Positions 53,166 through 62,474 of a stretch of DNA of 64,000 nt are shown in pieces. Made by a program: the position numbers and the translations under genes. The number at the start of each line of letters is the position of its first letter. Position 1 is the first letter of the stretch. Source of the DNA: CALLCD01 sp039817885 (lineage in GTDB: Bacteria; Pseudomonadota; Alphaproteobacteria; Caulobacterales; Hyphomonadaceae); assembly GCA_039817885.1 (NCBI GenBank), contig JBCBUY010000002.1, positions 1 to 64,000 on the forward strand. The letters run 5' to 3'. The notes under the pieces are model-generated. The model worked only from the letters and a program-made list of their open reading frames with translations. It was not told where the DNA came from and did no database searches.

Positions 53166-53262
53166 ACAAAGTCGGGCCTCCGCGTGCGTCCCCCCACCCA
53201 GCCTGCGGATGAGGCTTGATAGGACCCGCTGAACATGTCCCCGTTCAGCGGGTCCGTTTTAT
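53166..53262 (+). ncRNA. Candidate C-rich small RNA (or leader of the NAD-GDH gene)
   Basis: From the promoter at 53132-53159 a transcript of about 97 bases would run to a strong terminator. A first stem is likely between GCCTC (53176-53180) and GAGGC (53211-53215), with an additional CGC/GCG pair inside. It presents a C-rich loop with CCCCCCACCC (near 53190-53199). Alphaproteobacterial regulators such as GsrN and the CcsR type use C-rich loops to pair with G-rich mRNA sites. No open frame is present. It could instead be an attenuating leader for gdh, which starts 119 bases after the terminator. Confidence 0.5.
53222..53262 (+). terminator. Strong intrinsic terminator
   Basis: GGACCCGCTGAAC (53222-53234) pairs perfectly with GTTCAGCGGGTCC (53243-53255), thirteen pairs with an eight-base loop, and GTTTTAT follows. 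It ends the candidate small RNA or an AI-2E transcript. Confidence 0.88.
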
Positions 53263-53380
53263 CCAGCGTCCACGGTCTCTTCAAAGTGCTTGCGTCGCCC
53301 GATTGTGAACCGTTCTCAATTGAATTCGACCCTTGAGCGGCGTACAACCTGGCGTCCTAAACGGGACTCGATGACGAACC

Positions 53381-56300
53381 ATGGCAGACACACTTTCTCC
53401 ATCTCAGGATAAATCCGGTTTCGAAGCTGTACTTGCTTACATGCAGGAGGCTCGCGGGCGGGATAATGGCGAGGCGCTCAGCGACGCGGATCTCAAAGCG
53501 CTGTCGTCAGATCTGTGGTCCTGGTCAGAACAGCTCGGTGATCACGAACGCGGCGCGCGCCTCCGCCTGCGCGATCTCGTGGCGGGTCAGACAACGCCCC
53601 CAGTCCTCCTTGAGGTCGTCGGTCCCGATATTCCGTTTTTGGTCGACTCGCTTCTCGCAATCTGCACGGATTTCGGTGCCCATGTTGATGCCGTTTTCCA
53701 TCCCGTCATTGCGATCGAGGGTGATGGCAACAAATCTCTGATCCAGATCCATCTCCTGGGGATTGCAGAGTCCGAGGCAAACCGATTGCTCGGCGACGCC
53801 AAGACGATGCTCGGTGACCTGCAAATGGTCGTTTCAGATCATCTCCCCATGCGCAAGCGTATGGAGGACGAACGTGATCGTTTGAAATCCCTCAATCACT
53901 TGGACGAAGCTGAAAAGGAAGAAGCGGTCGCGTTTCTGGATTGGCTCTCGCAAGAGCACTTCGTCTTTTTGGGCGCACGCACTTACGCCTTCGAAATAGA
54001 CGCGAACGGAGACTTTGTTCGCGAAGAACCGACTATGATCGACGGATCAAATCTCGGCCTTTTGAAGAATGAAGAGCTGAACGTTCTAAGCCGCGGTGCC
54101 GAACCCACGGTGCTCACAGGGGCGGCTCAGGAATTTCTGCAGATGCCGACGCCTCTGATCATTGCGAAGTCGACCTTGGTGTCATCCATACATCGCAGGG
54201 TTCGCGCCGATTATGTCGGTGTGAAACACTACGACGCCGCGGGCCGGGTCAGCGGCGAAACACGATTCCTCGGTCTGTTCACAGCAGAGGCCTACGAGGA
54301 AACGGCGAGGTCAGTGCCTGTCATTCGACGCCGCGTTGCCCAGATTCCTGAAATGATCGGCGTGCCGGCCAAGGGGCACGCCTCAAAAGCGCTGTCCAAC
54401 ATCCTCGAAAATTGGCCGCGAGATGAGCTCTTCCAAACGGATCTCGAAACCCTGGTTCCGATGGTCCAGGACGTTCTGCATCTGCAAGAACGCCCGCGGA
54501 CGCGGCTTTTCTTACGTCATGATCGGTTCGGCCGATTTGTATCGGCGATTGTTTATGTGCCCCGGGATGCATACGATTCCGATCTGCGCCAGCGCATGGT
54601 TTCGGTCCTGGAGACAGCCTACGGGGCAAAGCTCCTGACATTCGCTCCACGGTTCAGTCACCAAAGCCTTGTCCGCGTTCTGTTTCAGCTTGAACTGCCA
54701 AGCAGGTATGAGACGCCCGATCCGCTCGACCTGGAACGCCGCATAGCCGCGCTTGCCGTGAGTTGGCGCGATGCGTTCCGCGAGGAATTGCTCACCGCAG
54801 AGCTGAGCCAACATGCGCGCGATGGGGCGCTGTGTTTCAGAACCGCCTTCAACGCGGCCTATGAAGAAGCATTTTCTCCGGCCGAAGCTTTGCGGGACGT
54901 TGCTGAGTTTGCCGAACTGTCAGCCGAGCATCCGATTCGGATGCGGACATATCGGGAGCCCGGTGACAATGAAACGGAAATCCGAGCGAAAGTGTATTCG
55001 CGAGGGAAACCGCTGGCGCTGTCGGAATCCGTTCCCGTCTTTGAAAATATGGGTTTATTCGTCAGTTTCGAAACCGGGTATCCGGTCCGTCCGGCCAGAC
55101 GTTTGTCCGATGATGGACCTGACACGTACTGGGTGCACAATGTCCGTATGCGCACCGAAAACGAAAGCGCGATCGATCTCGATATCACCGGTCCACTTTT
55201 GCAAGATGGATTCGTGGCGGTCTGGATGGGACTGTCTGAGAATGACGGCTTCAATCGTCTCATTTTGTCGGCGCAAGCGAGTTGGCGGGAAGCGGTTCTC
55301 ATGCGGGGTCTGGCCGCTTACCGCCGACAAAGTGGTCTCGATCCGGCTATGCCGAGCCAGATTCGAGCGTTGACGGCTTATCCGACCATTACAATCGAAT
55401 TGCTCAATCTATTTCGGTCCTTGTTTGATCCATCGTCCGATCGATCAATTGAAGACAGACAGCGCGATGCGCAAGAGATCGCGGCGACGATTTACGAGTT
55501 GCTGATCGACGTTCCGTCGCTTGAAGATGATCGGGTTTTGCGCCGCCTGTGCAGCCTTGTTCTGGCGATCCAGCGGACAAACTTCTTCCAGTCCAATCAT
55601 TCGGCCCCCCTCGCATTCAAAGTTGCGAGCCGTGAACTTGAAGATCTGCCAAAACCAAAACCATTCCGAGAGATCTTTGTCTCGAGCCCGCTTGTCGATG
55701 GTCTGCACCTTCGCTTCGGTCCAGTTGCCCGCGGCGGTTTGAGATGGACTGACCGGCCGAACGATTTCCGGACCGAAGTGCTTGGCTTGGTCAAAGCTCA
55801 GCAGGTCAAAAATGCGGTCATTGTTCCCGTCGGCTCAAAGGGCGGATTTTTCCCCAAAAAGCTTCCTGTTGGGGGCAGCCGAGAAGACATCCGGAACGCC
55901 GGTATCGAGGCGTACAGAGCCTTTATTTCGTCCCTTCTGAGCATCACTGACAACCTCGTTGACGGCGATGTTCACCATCCAGAAGAGGTCGTTGTTCACG
56001 ATGGTCCAGATCCTTATCTCGTCGTCGCCGCTGATAAAGGAACGGCGACCTTCTCCGACATTGCCAACGAAATTAGCGTCTCGCTTGGCTTCTGGCTCGG
56101 TGATGCCTTCGCGTCCGGTGGATCTGCCGGATACGACCATAAGGAAATGGGCATTACAGCCCGCGGTGGCTGGGAGGCGGTTAAACGCCACTTCTATGAA
56201 ATAGGAACTGATATCCAGGCTGAACCCTTCACGGTTATCGGCGTCGGCGACATGTCTGGCGATGTGTTCGGCAACGGCATGCTCCTGTCCAAACAGATCC

Positions 56301-58102
56301 AGCTCATTGCGGCTTTCAATCATCTGCACGTATTCGTCGACCCCAATCCGTCTGATCCCGAACGCCTTTGGCAAGAGCGCCAGCGCCTGTTCGAACTCCC
56401 TCGATCGGGATGGGCAGACTATGATACATCTCTCATATCCGAGGGCGGCGGTGTGTTTGAGCGGTCAGCCAAATCCATCGAGCTCAGCGCCCAGATGAAG
56501 GCGATGAGCGGCCTGACGGCGGATAAAGTCACACCGGATGAGTTCATTCACGGACTGCTCAAGTCGGAAGCTGATCTGATTTGGTTCGGCGGCATCGGCA
56601 CCTACGTTAAGGCGACCGATGAAAGCCACGGCGATGTGGGCGATCGGGCCAACGATCTTATTCGCGTGGATGCGCCCCAACTGAAAGCAAAAGTGATTGG
56701 GGAAGGGGCCAATCTGGGCTTAACCCAGGCCGGTCGAATTGAGTTCGCCGCGCGCGGTGGCCGCATCAATACCGATGCCATAGATAACTCCGCCGGCGTC
56801 GATAGCTCTGACAATGAGGTCAACATCAAGATCCTGCTATCCGAAGCGATACGCCGGGGAGCGCTGCCGCGCGGCGAGCGAAATATGTTGCTCGCATCTA
56901 TGACCGATGATGTCGCAGAGAATGTGCTCGCTCACAATATCAGCCAAACCGGTGCCCTGACCCTGGCGAGCGAAACAGCTGCCACCAATCATGAAACCTA
57001 TGAACGTCTCATGCTCTGGCTTGAGGGGCGCGGCGTGCTTGATCGCCTTGTCGAAGGGCTTCCATCGAGCGAAGAAATGATGGCGCGCGCCCGCGAGAAA
57101 CGCTGGCTCACCCGGCCCGAATTGGCGGTTCTGCTGGCTTGGTCCAAAATCGTGCTGTTCGATGACATCGTCGCATCTGGCGTTCCCGATGATCCCTATT
57201 TCAAACCGGTATTGGAATCCTATTTCCCGGAGGCTCTGGGGAAGTATGCCGATGTGATGGAGCACCACCGACTGAAGCGAGAGATCATTGCGACGGTCTT
57301 GGCCAACCGCGTATTTGACATTGGCGGCGTGGACATCCTTCAAACGGTTCGGGAGATCGTTGATGCGGATTGTGCGGACCTTGTTCGTGGGTTCGAGATT
57401 GCGCGTGCGGCATCGGCCTCTGTCGATATGCCTGCAAGGCTTGAACAGATCGGGCGAACAATTCCGGCAAAGGCTCAAACAGCGCTTCTGATCGAGTACA
57501 CTTCTGTCCTTCGCCAGATGACCGCTTATATTGTCAGTACCGGGATGGAAGGCACCACATCAGATCTTGTGGCGCGCTATCGCAAAGACTTCGATACCGT
57601 ATTCGAAAGTGCCTCGACACTTGCTGCGCCATACGCAATTCAGCGTGCTGACCGCAAGGCGCGGCGATTGATCCAAGTCGGGGCGACTGACGAGCTTGCC
57701 AAAAGCGCTGCCACCTTCGGGCTGGTCGGTTTGGCCCCGCGCTTGAGTGATACGGCGCAGGACACCAACTCCGACATTGCAACAGCGGCCGAGCTGTTCG
57801 GGAAGATCGCCCGCCAAATTCAGTTCGATCGCCTGAGCGGTGGGGCAGCAGATGCACTTCCTCAAATGTCGCAATGGGATCGGCGCGCCACGCAAAGTCA
57901 GATTGCAGGACTCGTCGAAGCGCAAATGTCTGTTGTGCGAGGACTTATCGAGTCCGGCACCTCAGCAGAGACGTTTTTATCCGAACGTTCCCAGAGGGCG
58001 ACGAACCTTACAAAAGGTCTGAAATCCCTCGGTCTTGGACAGAACTGGTCCTTCTCAAAATTCTCATTGGCGGCAGATATGGTTCGCCAGTTTCTGAGCT
58101 AA
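53381..58102 (+). CDS. gdhZ: NAD-specific glutamate dehydrogenase (large, about 180-kDa type)
   Basis: This enzyme deaminates glutamate to 2-oxoglutarate and ammonia with NAD, so it serves mainly in glutamate use. The 1,573-residue chain is of the large GDH class. An N-terminal regulatory part has ACT-like blocks (LLEVVGPDIPFLVDSLLAIC). The catalytic domain contains RGGLRWTDRPNDFRTEVLGL with the substrate lysine region VGSKGGF, and later GVGDMSGDVFGNGMLLSKQI as the nucleotide-binding part. A helical C-terminal domain follows. The start ATG at 53381 is in line with the family. It follows a candidate small RNA and terminator. Confidence 0.95.
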   Translation: MADTLSPSQDKSGFEAVLAYMQEARGRDNGEALSDADLKALSSDLWSWSEQLGDHERGARLRLRDLVAGQTTPPVLLEVVGPDIPFLVDSLLAICTDFGAHVDAVFHPVIAIEGDGNKSLIQIHLLGIAESEANRLLGDAKTMLGDLQMVVSDHLPMRKRMEDERDRLKSLNHLDEAEKEEAVAFLDWLSQEHFVFLGARTYAFEIDANGDFVREEPTMIDGSNLGLLKNEELNVLSRGAEPTVLTGAAQEFLQMPTPLIIAKSTLVSSIHRRVRADYVGVKHYDAAGRVSGETRFLGLFTAEAYEETARSVPVIRRRVAQIPEMIGVPAKGHASKALSNILENWPRDELFQTDLETLVPMVQDVLHLQERPRTRLFLRHDRFGRFVSAIVYVPRDAYDSDLRQRMVSVLETAYGAKLLTFAPRFSHQSLVRVLFQLELPSRYETPDPLDLERRIAALAVSWRDAFREELLTAELSQHARDGALCFRTAFNAAYEEAFSPAEALRDVAEFAELSAEHPIRMRTYREPGDNETEIRAKVYSRGKPLALSESVPVFENMGLFVSFETGYPVRPARRLSDDGPDTYWVHNVRMRTENESAIDLDITGPLLQDGFVAVWMGLSENDGFNRLILSAQASWREAVLMRGLAAYRRQSGLDPAMPSQIRALTAYPTITIELLNLFRSLFDPSSDRSIEDRQRDAQEIAATIYELLIDVPSLEDDRVLRRLCSLVLAIQRTNFFQSNHSAPLAFKVASRELEDLPKPKPFREIFVSSPLVDGLHLRFGPVARGGLRWTDRPNDFRTEVLGLVKAQQVKNAVIVPVGSKGGFFPKKLPVGGSREDIRNAGIEAYRAFISSLLSITDNLVDGDVHHPEEVVVHDGPDPYLVVAADKGTATFSDIANEISVSLGFWLGDAFASGGSAGYDHKEMGITARGGWEAVKRHFYEIGTDIQAEPFTVIGVGDMSGDVFGNGMLLSKQIQLIAAFNHLHVFVDPNPSDPERLWQERQRLFELPRSGWADYDTSLISEGGGVFERSAKSIELSAQMKAMSGLTADKVTPDEFIHGLLKSEADLIWFGGIGTYVKATDESHGDVGDRANDLIRVDAPQLKAKVIGEGANLGLTQAGRIEFAARGGRINTDAIDNSAGVDSSDNEVNIKILLSEAIRRGALPRGERNMLLASMTDDVAENVLAHNISQTGALTLASETAATNHETYERLMLWLEGRGVLDRLVEGLPSSEEMMARAREKRWLTRPELAVLLAWSKIVLFDDIVASGVPDDPYFKPVLESYFPEALGKYADVMEHHRLKREIIATVLANRVFDIGGVDILQTVREIVDADCADLVRGFEIARAASASVDMPARLEQIGRTIPAKAQTALLIEYTSVLRQMTAYIVSTGMEGTTSDLVARYRKDFDTVFESASTLAAPYAIQRADRKARRLIQVGATDELAKSAATFGLVGLAPRLSDTAQDTNSDIATAAELFGKIARQIQFDRLSGGAADALPQMSQWDRRATQSQIAGLVEAQMSVVRGLIESGTSAETFLSERSQRATNLTKGLKSLGLGQNWSFSKFSLAADMVRQFLS

Positions 58103-58162
58103 CAAACTGAGCTCTTGCAACACTGCGCCAAGGGCGTATCAACGCGGGCTCGGATAAAGCCC

Positions 58163-59377
58163 ATGCATAAGCCAATTCAGAACCCTGCAAGCATCGACTT
58201 GCCAAAGATCGAGTTCGTCGGCCTCATCGCATCGATGATGGCCCTGAACGCGCTGGCCATCGATATCATGGTTCCGGCGCTGAACGATATTGGCGCGGCC
58301 TATCAGCTTGAAACAGCGAATGATCAGCAATTGGTCGTGTTCGCTTATGTGCTTGGCTTTGGAATCCCTCAGCTGATCTGGGGACCGGTTTCGGATCGCT
58401 ATGGCCGGCGATCACTCTTGCTGATGTCTCTTTTGGGGTATGGGCTGTGTGGGCTCGCTTGCGTTCTTTCCCAGAGTTTCCAGGGATTATTGGCCGCCCG
58501 CTTTATTATGGGTGTTTTCGCATCTGCCGGCCGCGTCGTTGCTGTCTCGGTTGTCCGCGACGTTTATGCAGGCCGAGGCATGGCTGAGATTATGAGCCTC
58601 GTCATGACCGTTTTCATGGTCGTTCCCATCCTGGCTCCGGCGATTGGCCAAGGAATTCTGCTGGTCGGCCCGTGGGCTTGGATTTTCTATGTCCTCGTAG
58701 TCTATTCCATTGCGGTCTGCATCTGGTCGGGCTTCAGGCTGCCTGAAACATTACCTCCGGACAAGCGGCGGCCGCTAAGCTTCGACCAAGCCTTTTCAGC
58801 CTATTGGACAGTGGTCCGCACACGCGTTGCCTTTGGGTATGTCCTGGCCAGCGGCGTCCTCTTCGGCGGGCTGTTTGCGTTCATTTTCTCCATCGAGCAG
58901 GTGATGAGGGAGGTCTTCGATGAGGATGCGCGTCTTGGACTCTGGTTCGCTCTTGCATCGATCGGGTTGGCGGCCTCGAATTTCCTGAACGCTGTCCTCG
59001 TCAAGCGTTATGGAATGCGGTTCCTCTCCCACATCGCGGTGATTATCTTTGTTAGTCTGTCGGCGTTAAACCTGGTTCTGATGTGGCAGATCGGACCTGT
59101 CTTCGCCGTCTGGATGCCACTGATGATCATCACTTTCGGTACGATCGGCATGATCGGATCCAACTTTAACGCCATCGCCATGGAACCCCTGGGAGAAATT
59201 GCCGGCACCGCCAGCGCGGCGCTTGGATTCGCGACAACAACGCTTTCCGGATTGCTTGGTTTTCTAATCTCCAGCCAGTTCGATGGCACGGTTTTGCCGC
59301 TCCTCACCGGATTTACGGCATTAGGCGCGACGGCTCTGCTGATCCTTTTCGTCACCGAAAAGGGAAAACTGTTCTAA
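58163..59377 (+). CDS. Bcr/CflA-type MFS transporter
   Basis: The 404-residue protein has about twelve helices and the Bcr/CflA drug-exporter pattern: DIMVPALNDIGAAYQLETAN, then QLIWGPVSDRYGRRSLLL (the family motif), FIMGVFASAGRVVAVSVVRD and PAIGQGILLVGPWAWIFY. Such proteins export drugs or small dipeptides in exchange for protons. I chose the ATG at 58163 (GGATAAAG upstream) over a TTG at 58115. It faces ecm. Confidence 0.85.
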   Translation: MHKPIQNPASIDLPKIEFVGLIASMMALNALAIDIMVPALNDIGAAYQLETANDQQLVVFAYVLGFGIPQLIWGPVSDRYGRRSLLLMSLLGYGLCGLACVLSQSFQGLLAARFIMGVFASAGRVVAVSVVRDVYAGRGMAEIMSLVMTVFMVVPILAPAIGQGILLVGPWAWIFYVLVVYSIAVCIWSGFRLPETLPPDKRRPLSFDQAFSAYWTVVRTRVAFGYVLASGVLFGGLFAFIFSIEQVMREVFDEDARLGLWFALASIGLAASNFLNAVLVKRYGMRFLSHIAVIIFVSLSALNLVLMWQIGPVFAVWMPLMIITFGTIGMIGSNFNAIAMEPLGEIAGTASAALGFATTTLSGLLGFLISSQFDGTVLPLLTGFTALGATALLILFVTEKGKLF

Positions 59378-61363
59378 TCACTCCGCCGGTGTCAGCCAGG
59401 CCGCTTCCACAACATCAACGACGTCGCCCATCAGCTCGGTGATCATATAATCCTTCGGCGTATAAACCCGGCGAACCCCCATTTGTTTCAGCGCCATTTC
59501 GTCCTCCGGCGGGATAATACCGCCGACCACAAGGGGAGTGTTCTCAAGACCGGCTTTCCGCATCTCGGCCAATGTCTCTCGCACCAAGTCAAGATGCGAA
59601 CCCGACAAGATCGACAGAGCTAGAACATGCGCCTGCGCCGCCTTCGCCTGGGCGACAATATCTTCAGGCGTAAATCGGATGCCTTCATAAACCACCTGCA
59701 TACCACAAGCGCGAGCGCGACTCGCCACCTGCTCAGCGCCATTTGAGTGGCCATCGAGCCCCGGCTTGCCTAGCACATAGGTCAGCTGTCGGCCGAGGGC
59801 GTCGGACAGCTGATCCACGCGTTTGCGCACAGCCTTGATGTCTTCATCATCACCAGGGTCGACAGTCAGAGCGACCCCGGTTGGACCGCGATACTCGCCA
59901 AAGGCCTCCCGAAGGGTGGTGCCCCATTCTCCTGTGGTGACACCCGCCTTGGCGGCTGCAATCGAAGGTTCCATAATATTGGTACCGGCCATCGCGGCGG
60001 CTCTCAGATCGGCAAGGGCCACCTCGACCGCGGCTTGATCCCGCTTTGCGCGCCAAGCGTTCAGGGCCTTGACCTGTAGGCTTTCCACCAAGGGATCGAC
60101 GGTTTGAATGGCCTCTTCACCCGCGCTTAGAGGACTTTCTTCTGTGCTGTTATAGCGGTTCACACCGACCACAATCTGGTCCCCGGACTCGATGCCCTTG
60201 ATCCGCTCAATATGCGCTTCGACCAAGCTTTCCTTCATCATGGCAACCGACGCCATCGCCCCGCCTTCTGCATCAACCTTCGCAAGCATGTTGCGGGCTT
60301 TCGATTTTAGTTCTTCGGTTTTCGCCTCAACGACATGGCTGCCATCGAAAAGGTCTTCGAATTCCAGAAGGTCGGTCTCGAAGGCGAGGATCTGCTGTAT
60401 ACGGAGCGACCATTGCTGATCCCAGGGCCGTGGCAGGCCGAGGGCTTCGTTCCAGGCTGGCAATTGCAGGGCCCGGCAACGGGCGCGCTTGGATAAGGTG
60501 ACAGCAAGTGCTTCAATCAGTATGCGGTATACATTGTTTTCCGGCTGCTGTTCGGTGAGGCCAAGGGAGTTGACCTGTACGCCGTAGCGGAAGCGGAGCG
60601 CTTTCGGGTCGGTAACACCATATCGCTCTTTACCAATCTCCTCCCAAAGATCGACAAACGCCCGCATCTTGCAGAGCTCAGTGACGAACCGCACGCCAGC
60701 ATTCACGAAAAAAGAGATCCGTCCAAAGACAATCGGGAATTCGTCCTCTGGCACCGCGTCGCCCGCTTTCACACTGTCAAGGACCGCGCAGGCTGTGGCC
60801 AGGGCATAGGCCAGCTCTTGCTCCGGTGTCGCTCCGGCTTCCTGTAGATGGTAAGAACAGACATTCATCGGGTTCCACTTCGGAACCTCAGTATAACACC
60901 AGGTCACCATGTCGGTGATAAGTCTTAAGGATGGCTCCGGCGGAAAGACATATGTTCCGCGTGAGAGATACTCTTTGATGATGTCGTTTTGTGTTGTGCC
61001 GCGCAGCTTCGTTCGATCATCGCCGCGCTCATCTGCCAGCGCAACATAAAGCGCGAGCAACCAGGCCGCCGGTGCATTGATCGTCATCGACGTATTCATC
61101 TCCTCAAGCGGCAGGCCGTCGAACAGAGTTCGCATATCGCCGAGATGAGACACCGGAACGCCGACCTTGCCCACTTCGCCTTTTGCAAGGATATGGTCTG
61201 AATCATAAGCCGTTTGGGTCGGCAGATCGAAGGCGATCGACAGCCCCGTTTGGCCTTTGGCGAGATTGGTCCGATAGAGCGCGTTCGATTTTTCCGCAGT
61301 GGAGTGTCCGGCATAGGTTCGGAAAATCCATGGCCGGTCAGGGGTATGCTGATAATCGGTCAC
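59378..61363 (-). CDS. ecm: Ethylmalonyl-CoA mutase (MeaA)
   Basis: This coenzyme B12 enzyme turns (2R)-ethylmalonyl-CoA into methylsuccinyl-CoA in the ethylmalonyl-CoA pathway. The catalytic barrel begins PWIFRTYAGHSTAEKSNALY, then GQTGLSIAFDLPTQTAYDSD. The B12 domain near the C-terminus has the cobalamin loop LDGHSNGAEQ (DxHxxG). At about 661 residues it matches MeaA-type mutases, which are shorter than methylmalonyl-CoA mutase. Start: GTG at 61363 has a near-perfect GGAGGAG seven bases upstream, but an ATG at 61378 with AAAAGG is also possible. A palindrome-like site lies just upstream. Ccr, two genes away, makes its substrate. Confidence 0.93.
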   Translation of the reverse strand: MTDYQHTPDRPWIFRTYAGHSTAEKSNALYRTNLAKGQTGLSIAFDLPTQTAYDSDHILAKGEVGKVGVPVSHLGDMRTLFDGLPLEEMNTSMTINAPAAWLLALYVALADERGDDRTKLRGTTQNDIIKEYLSRGTYVFPPEPSLRLITDMVTWCYTEVPKWNPMNVCSYHLQEAGATPEQELAYALATACAVLDSVKAGDAVPEDEFPIVFGRISFFVNAGVRFVTELCKMRAFVDLWEEIGKERYGVTDPKALRFRYGVQVNSLGLTEQQPENNVYRILIEALAVTLSKRARCRALQLPAWNEALGLPRPWDQQWSLRIQQILAFETDLLEFEDLFDGSHVVEAKTEELKSKARNMLAKVDAEGGAMASVAMMKESLVEAHIERIKGIESGDQIVVGVNRYNSTEESPLSAGEEAIQTVDPLVESLQVKALNAWRAKRDQAAVEVALADLRAAAMAGTNIMEPSIAAAKAGVTTGEWGTTLREAFGEYRGPTGVALTVDPGDDEDIKAVRKRVDQLSDALGRQLTYVLGKPGLDGHSNGAEQVASRARACGMQVVYEGIRFTPEDIVAQAKAAQAHVLALSILSGSHLDLVRETLAEMRKAGLENTPLVVGGIIPPEDEMALKQMGVRRVYTPKDYMITELMGDVVDVVEAAWLTPAE

Positions 61364-61388
61364 GTTTATCTCCTCCATAAGCGCCTTT

Positions 61389-61403
61389 TATTGCGCTGCA
61401 ACA
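61389..61403. promoter_or_regulatory. Operator-like site upstream of ecm
   Basis: TATTGCGCTGCAACA here differs at only two of fifteen bases from the perfect palindrome at 62365-62379 before ccr. It lies 10 to 25 bases upstream of the longer ecm start, between ecm and the D-amino-acid aminotransferase gene. A shared ecm/ccr regulator is likely; it has the TTGC...GCAA form of ScfR-family (RamB/PccR-type) sites, as I recall it. Confidence 0.45.
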
Positions 61404-61441
61404 TGCAGGCTCCACGCCAGATTGGCAAGAAATCCTCTGCG

Positions 61442-62323
61442 CTAGGCAGACAAGACCCAGGGCGCGACAAGCGCTGTATTTACCCCGATATATTCGTAAT
61501 AGAGCCGCTGCACAGTCCGCGTTACAGGCCCAGGCGCTCCCTTGCCGACCGGCGCACCGTCCAGGTGCGTAATCGGAAGGATCACTGCGCCAGTTGACGT
61601 TGTGAAGGCTTCTGTGGCTGACCTCGCCTCTTCCAGCGTAAATGGCCGTTCCTCGACCGAATGGCCGTGTTCCCTCAAAAGAGTCAGCGCCCGCTCTCTT
61701 GTAATCCCGGGCAAAAGGGCCGGGGATAAATCTCGCGTAATCAGGGTGCTATCCTCTTTAACGATCCAGGCATTAGCCGACGCAGCCTCTGTGACGACGC
61801 CGTCTTCATGCATGAAGGCTGTGAAGGAGCCGGCGCGGCGCGCTGCGCGATACGCGAGGGACTGAGACAAAAGCTGCGTTGTCTTAAGATCGCGGCGTCT
61901 CCAGCGAGAATCTTCCATAGTGATTGCTGTCACACCGTCGCGAGCATTGTCGCCAATCAGCGCTTTCTCAGTTGCAAACATGAATAAGCTTGGATCGAGC
62001 CTATCTGGGCCAAGAAAGTCCCGCGGGCCTTGGTTTCCGGCGGACACCTGAACATACACAAGCCCTTGCTCAATACCGTTCCGTGCAAGGAGCTCCTCAT
62101 GCAGGAAGCGCAAATCCTCTTGCAGCGGTTCAATCTCAATCGCCTCAAGCGTGCGCTTGAGTCGCTCCATGTGGAGGTCGAAGTCGATCAACTGGCTATT
62201 GTAGACGGCTGTAACTTCATAAGCCGCGTGAGCAAAGAGAAACCCACGATCGAACAGCGATAGGCTTGCAGCCTCGGCCTCAACAAAGCTGTCTCCCTGA
62301 AACACCCAGCGCCCAAGTCCCAT
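61442..62323 (-). CDS. Class IV aminotransferase, D-amino-acid aminotransferase type
   Basis: Class IV enzymes use PLP; this one resembles D-amino-acid aminotransferase (Dat). It has FDRGFLFAHAAYEVTAVY near the N-terminus, the PLP lysine K147 in RRDLKTTQLLSQ and E179 in GVVTEAASANAWIV. C-terminal LLPGITRERALTLLREHG and EAFTTSTGAVILPITHLDG complete it. Length is 293. Reaction is likely D-alanine plus 2-oxoglutarate to pyruvate plus D-glutamate, but a branched-chain or other substrate is possible. It lies between ecm and ccr and reads away from ccr. Confidence 0.85.
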   Translation of the reverse strand: MGLGRWVFQGDSFVEAEAASLSLFDRGFLFAHAAYEVTAVYNSQLIDFDLHMERLKRTLEAIEIEPLQEDLRFLHEELLARNGIEQGLVYVQVSAGNQGPRDFLGPDRLDPSLFMFATEKALIGDNARDGVTAITMEDSRWRRRDLKTTQLLSQSLAYRAARRAGSFTAFMHEDGVVTEAASANAWIVKEDSTLITRDLSPALLPGITRERALTLLREHGHSVEERPFTLEEARSATEAFTTSTGAVILPITHLDGAPVGKGAPGPVTRTVQRLYYEYIGVNTALVAPWVLSA

Positions 62324-62364
62324 CTTTGCCGACCTCCATATTTTTCAACATACGGGATTCTGCA

Positions 62365-62379
62365 TGTTGCACTGCAACA
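62365..62379. promoter_or_regulatory. Palindromic operator between dat and ccr
   Basis: TGTTGCA-C-TGCAACA is a perfect 7-1-7 inverted repeat, 95 bases before the ccr start and 42 before the aminotransferase start. Its near copy lies before ecm (61389-61403). A further TTGCA half site is at 62437. It is a probable operator for the ethylmalonyl-CoA pathway genes. Confidence 0.55.
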
Positions 62380-62474
62380 ATTTTCTTGCCCCAGACTGCC
62401 TGTTGGTCCAAATATGATCGCCAGGCAGCACAAAAGTTGCATTCAAGAACAAGAACGCCGGGGAGGCTACTAGC

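Noticed and set aside
53166..53262. Naming the candidate RNA as GsrN, SRP RNA, 6S RNA or tmRNA.
   Set aside because: Only a C-rich loop and terminator are shared with GsrN-type RNAs, and the conserved parts of SRP, 6S and tmRNA are not seen.
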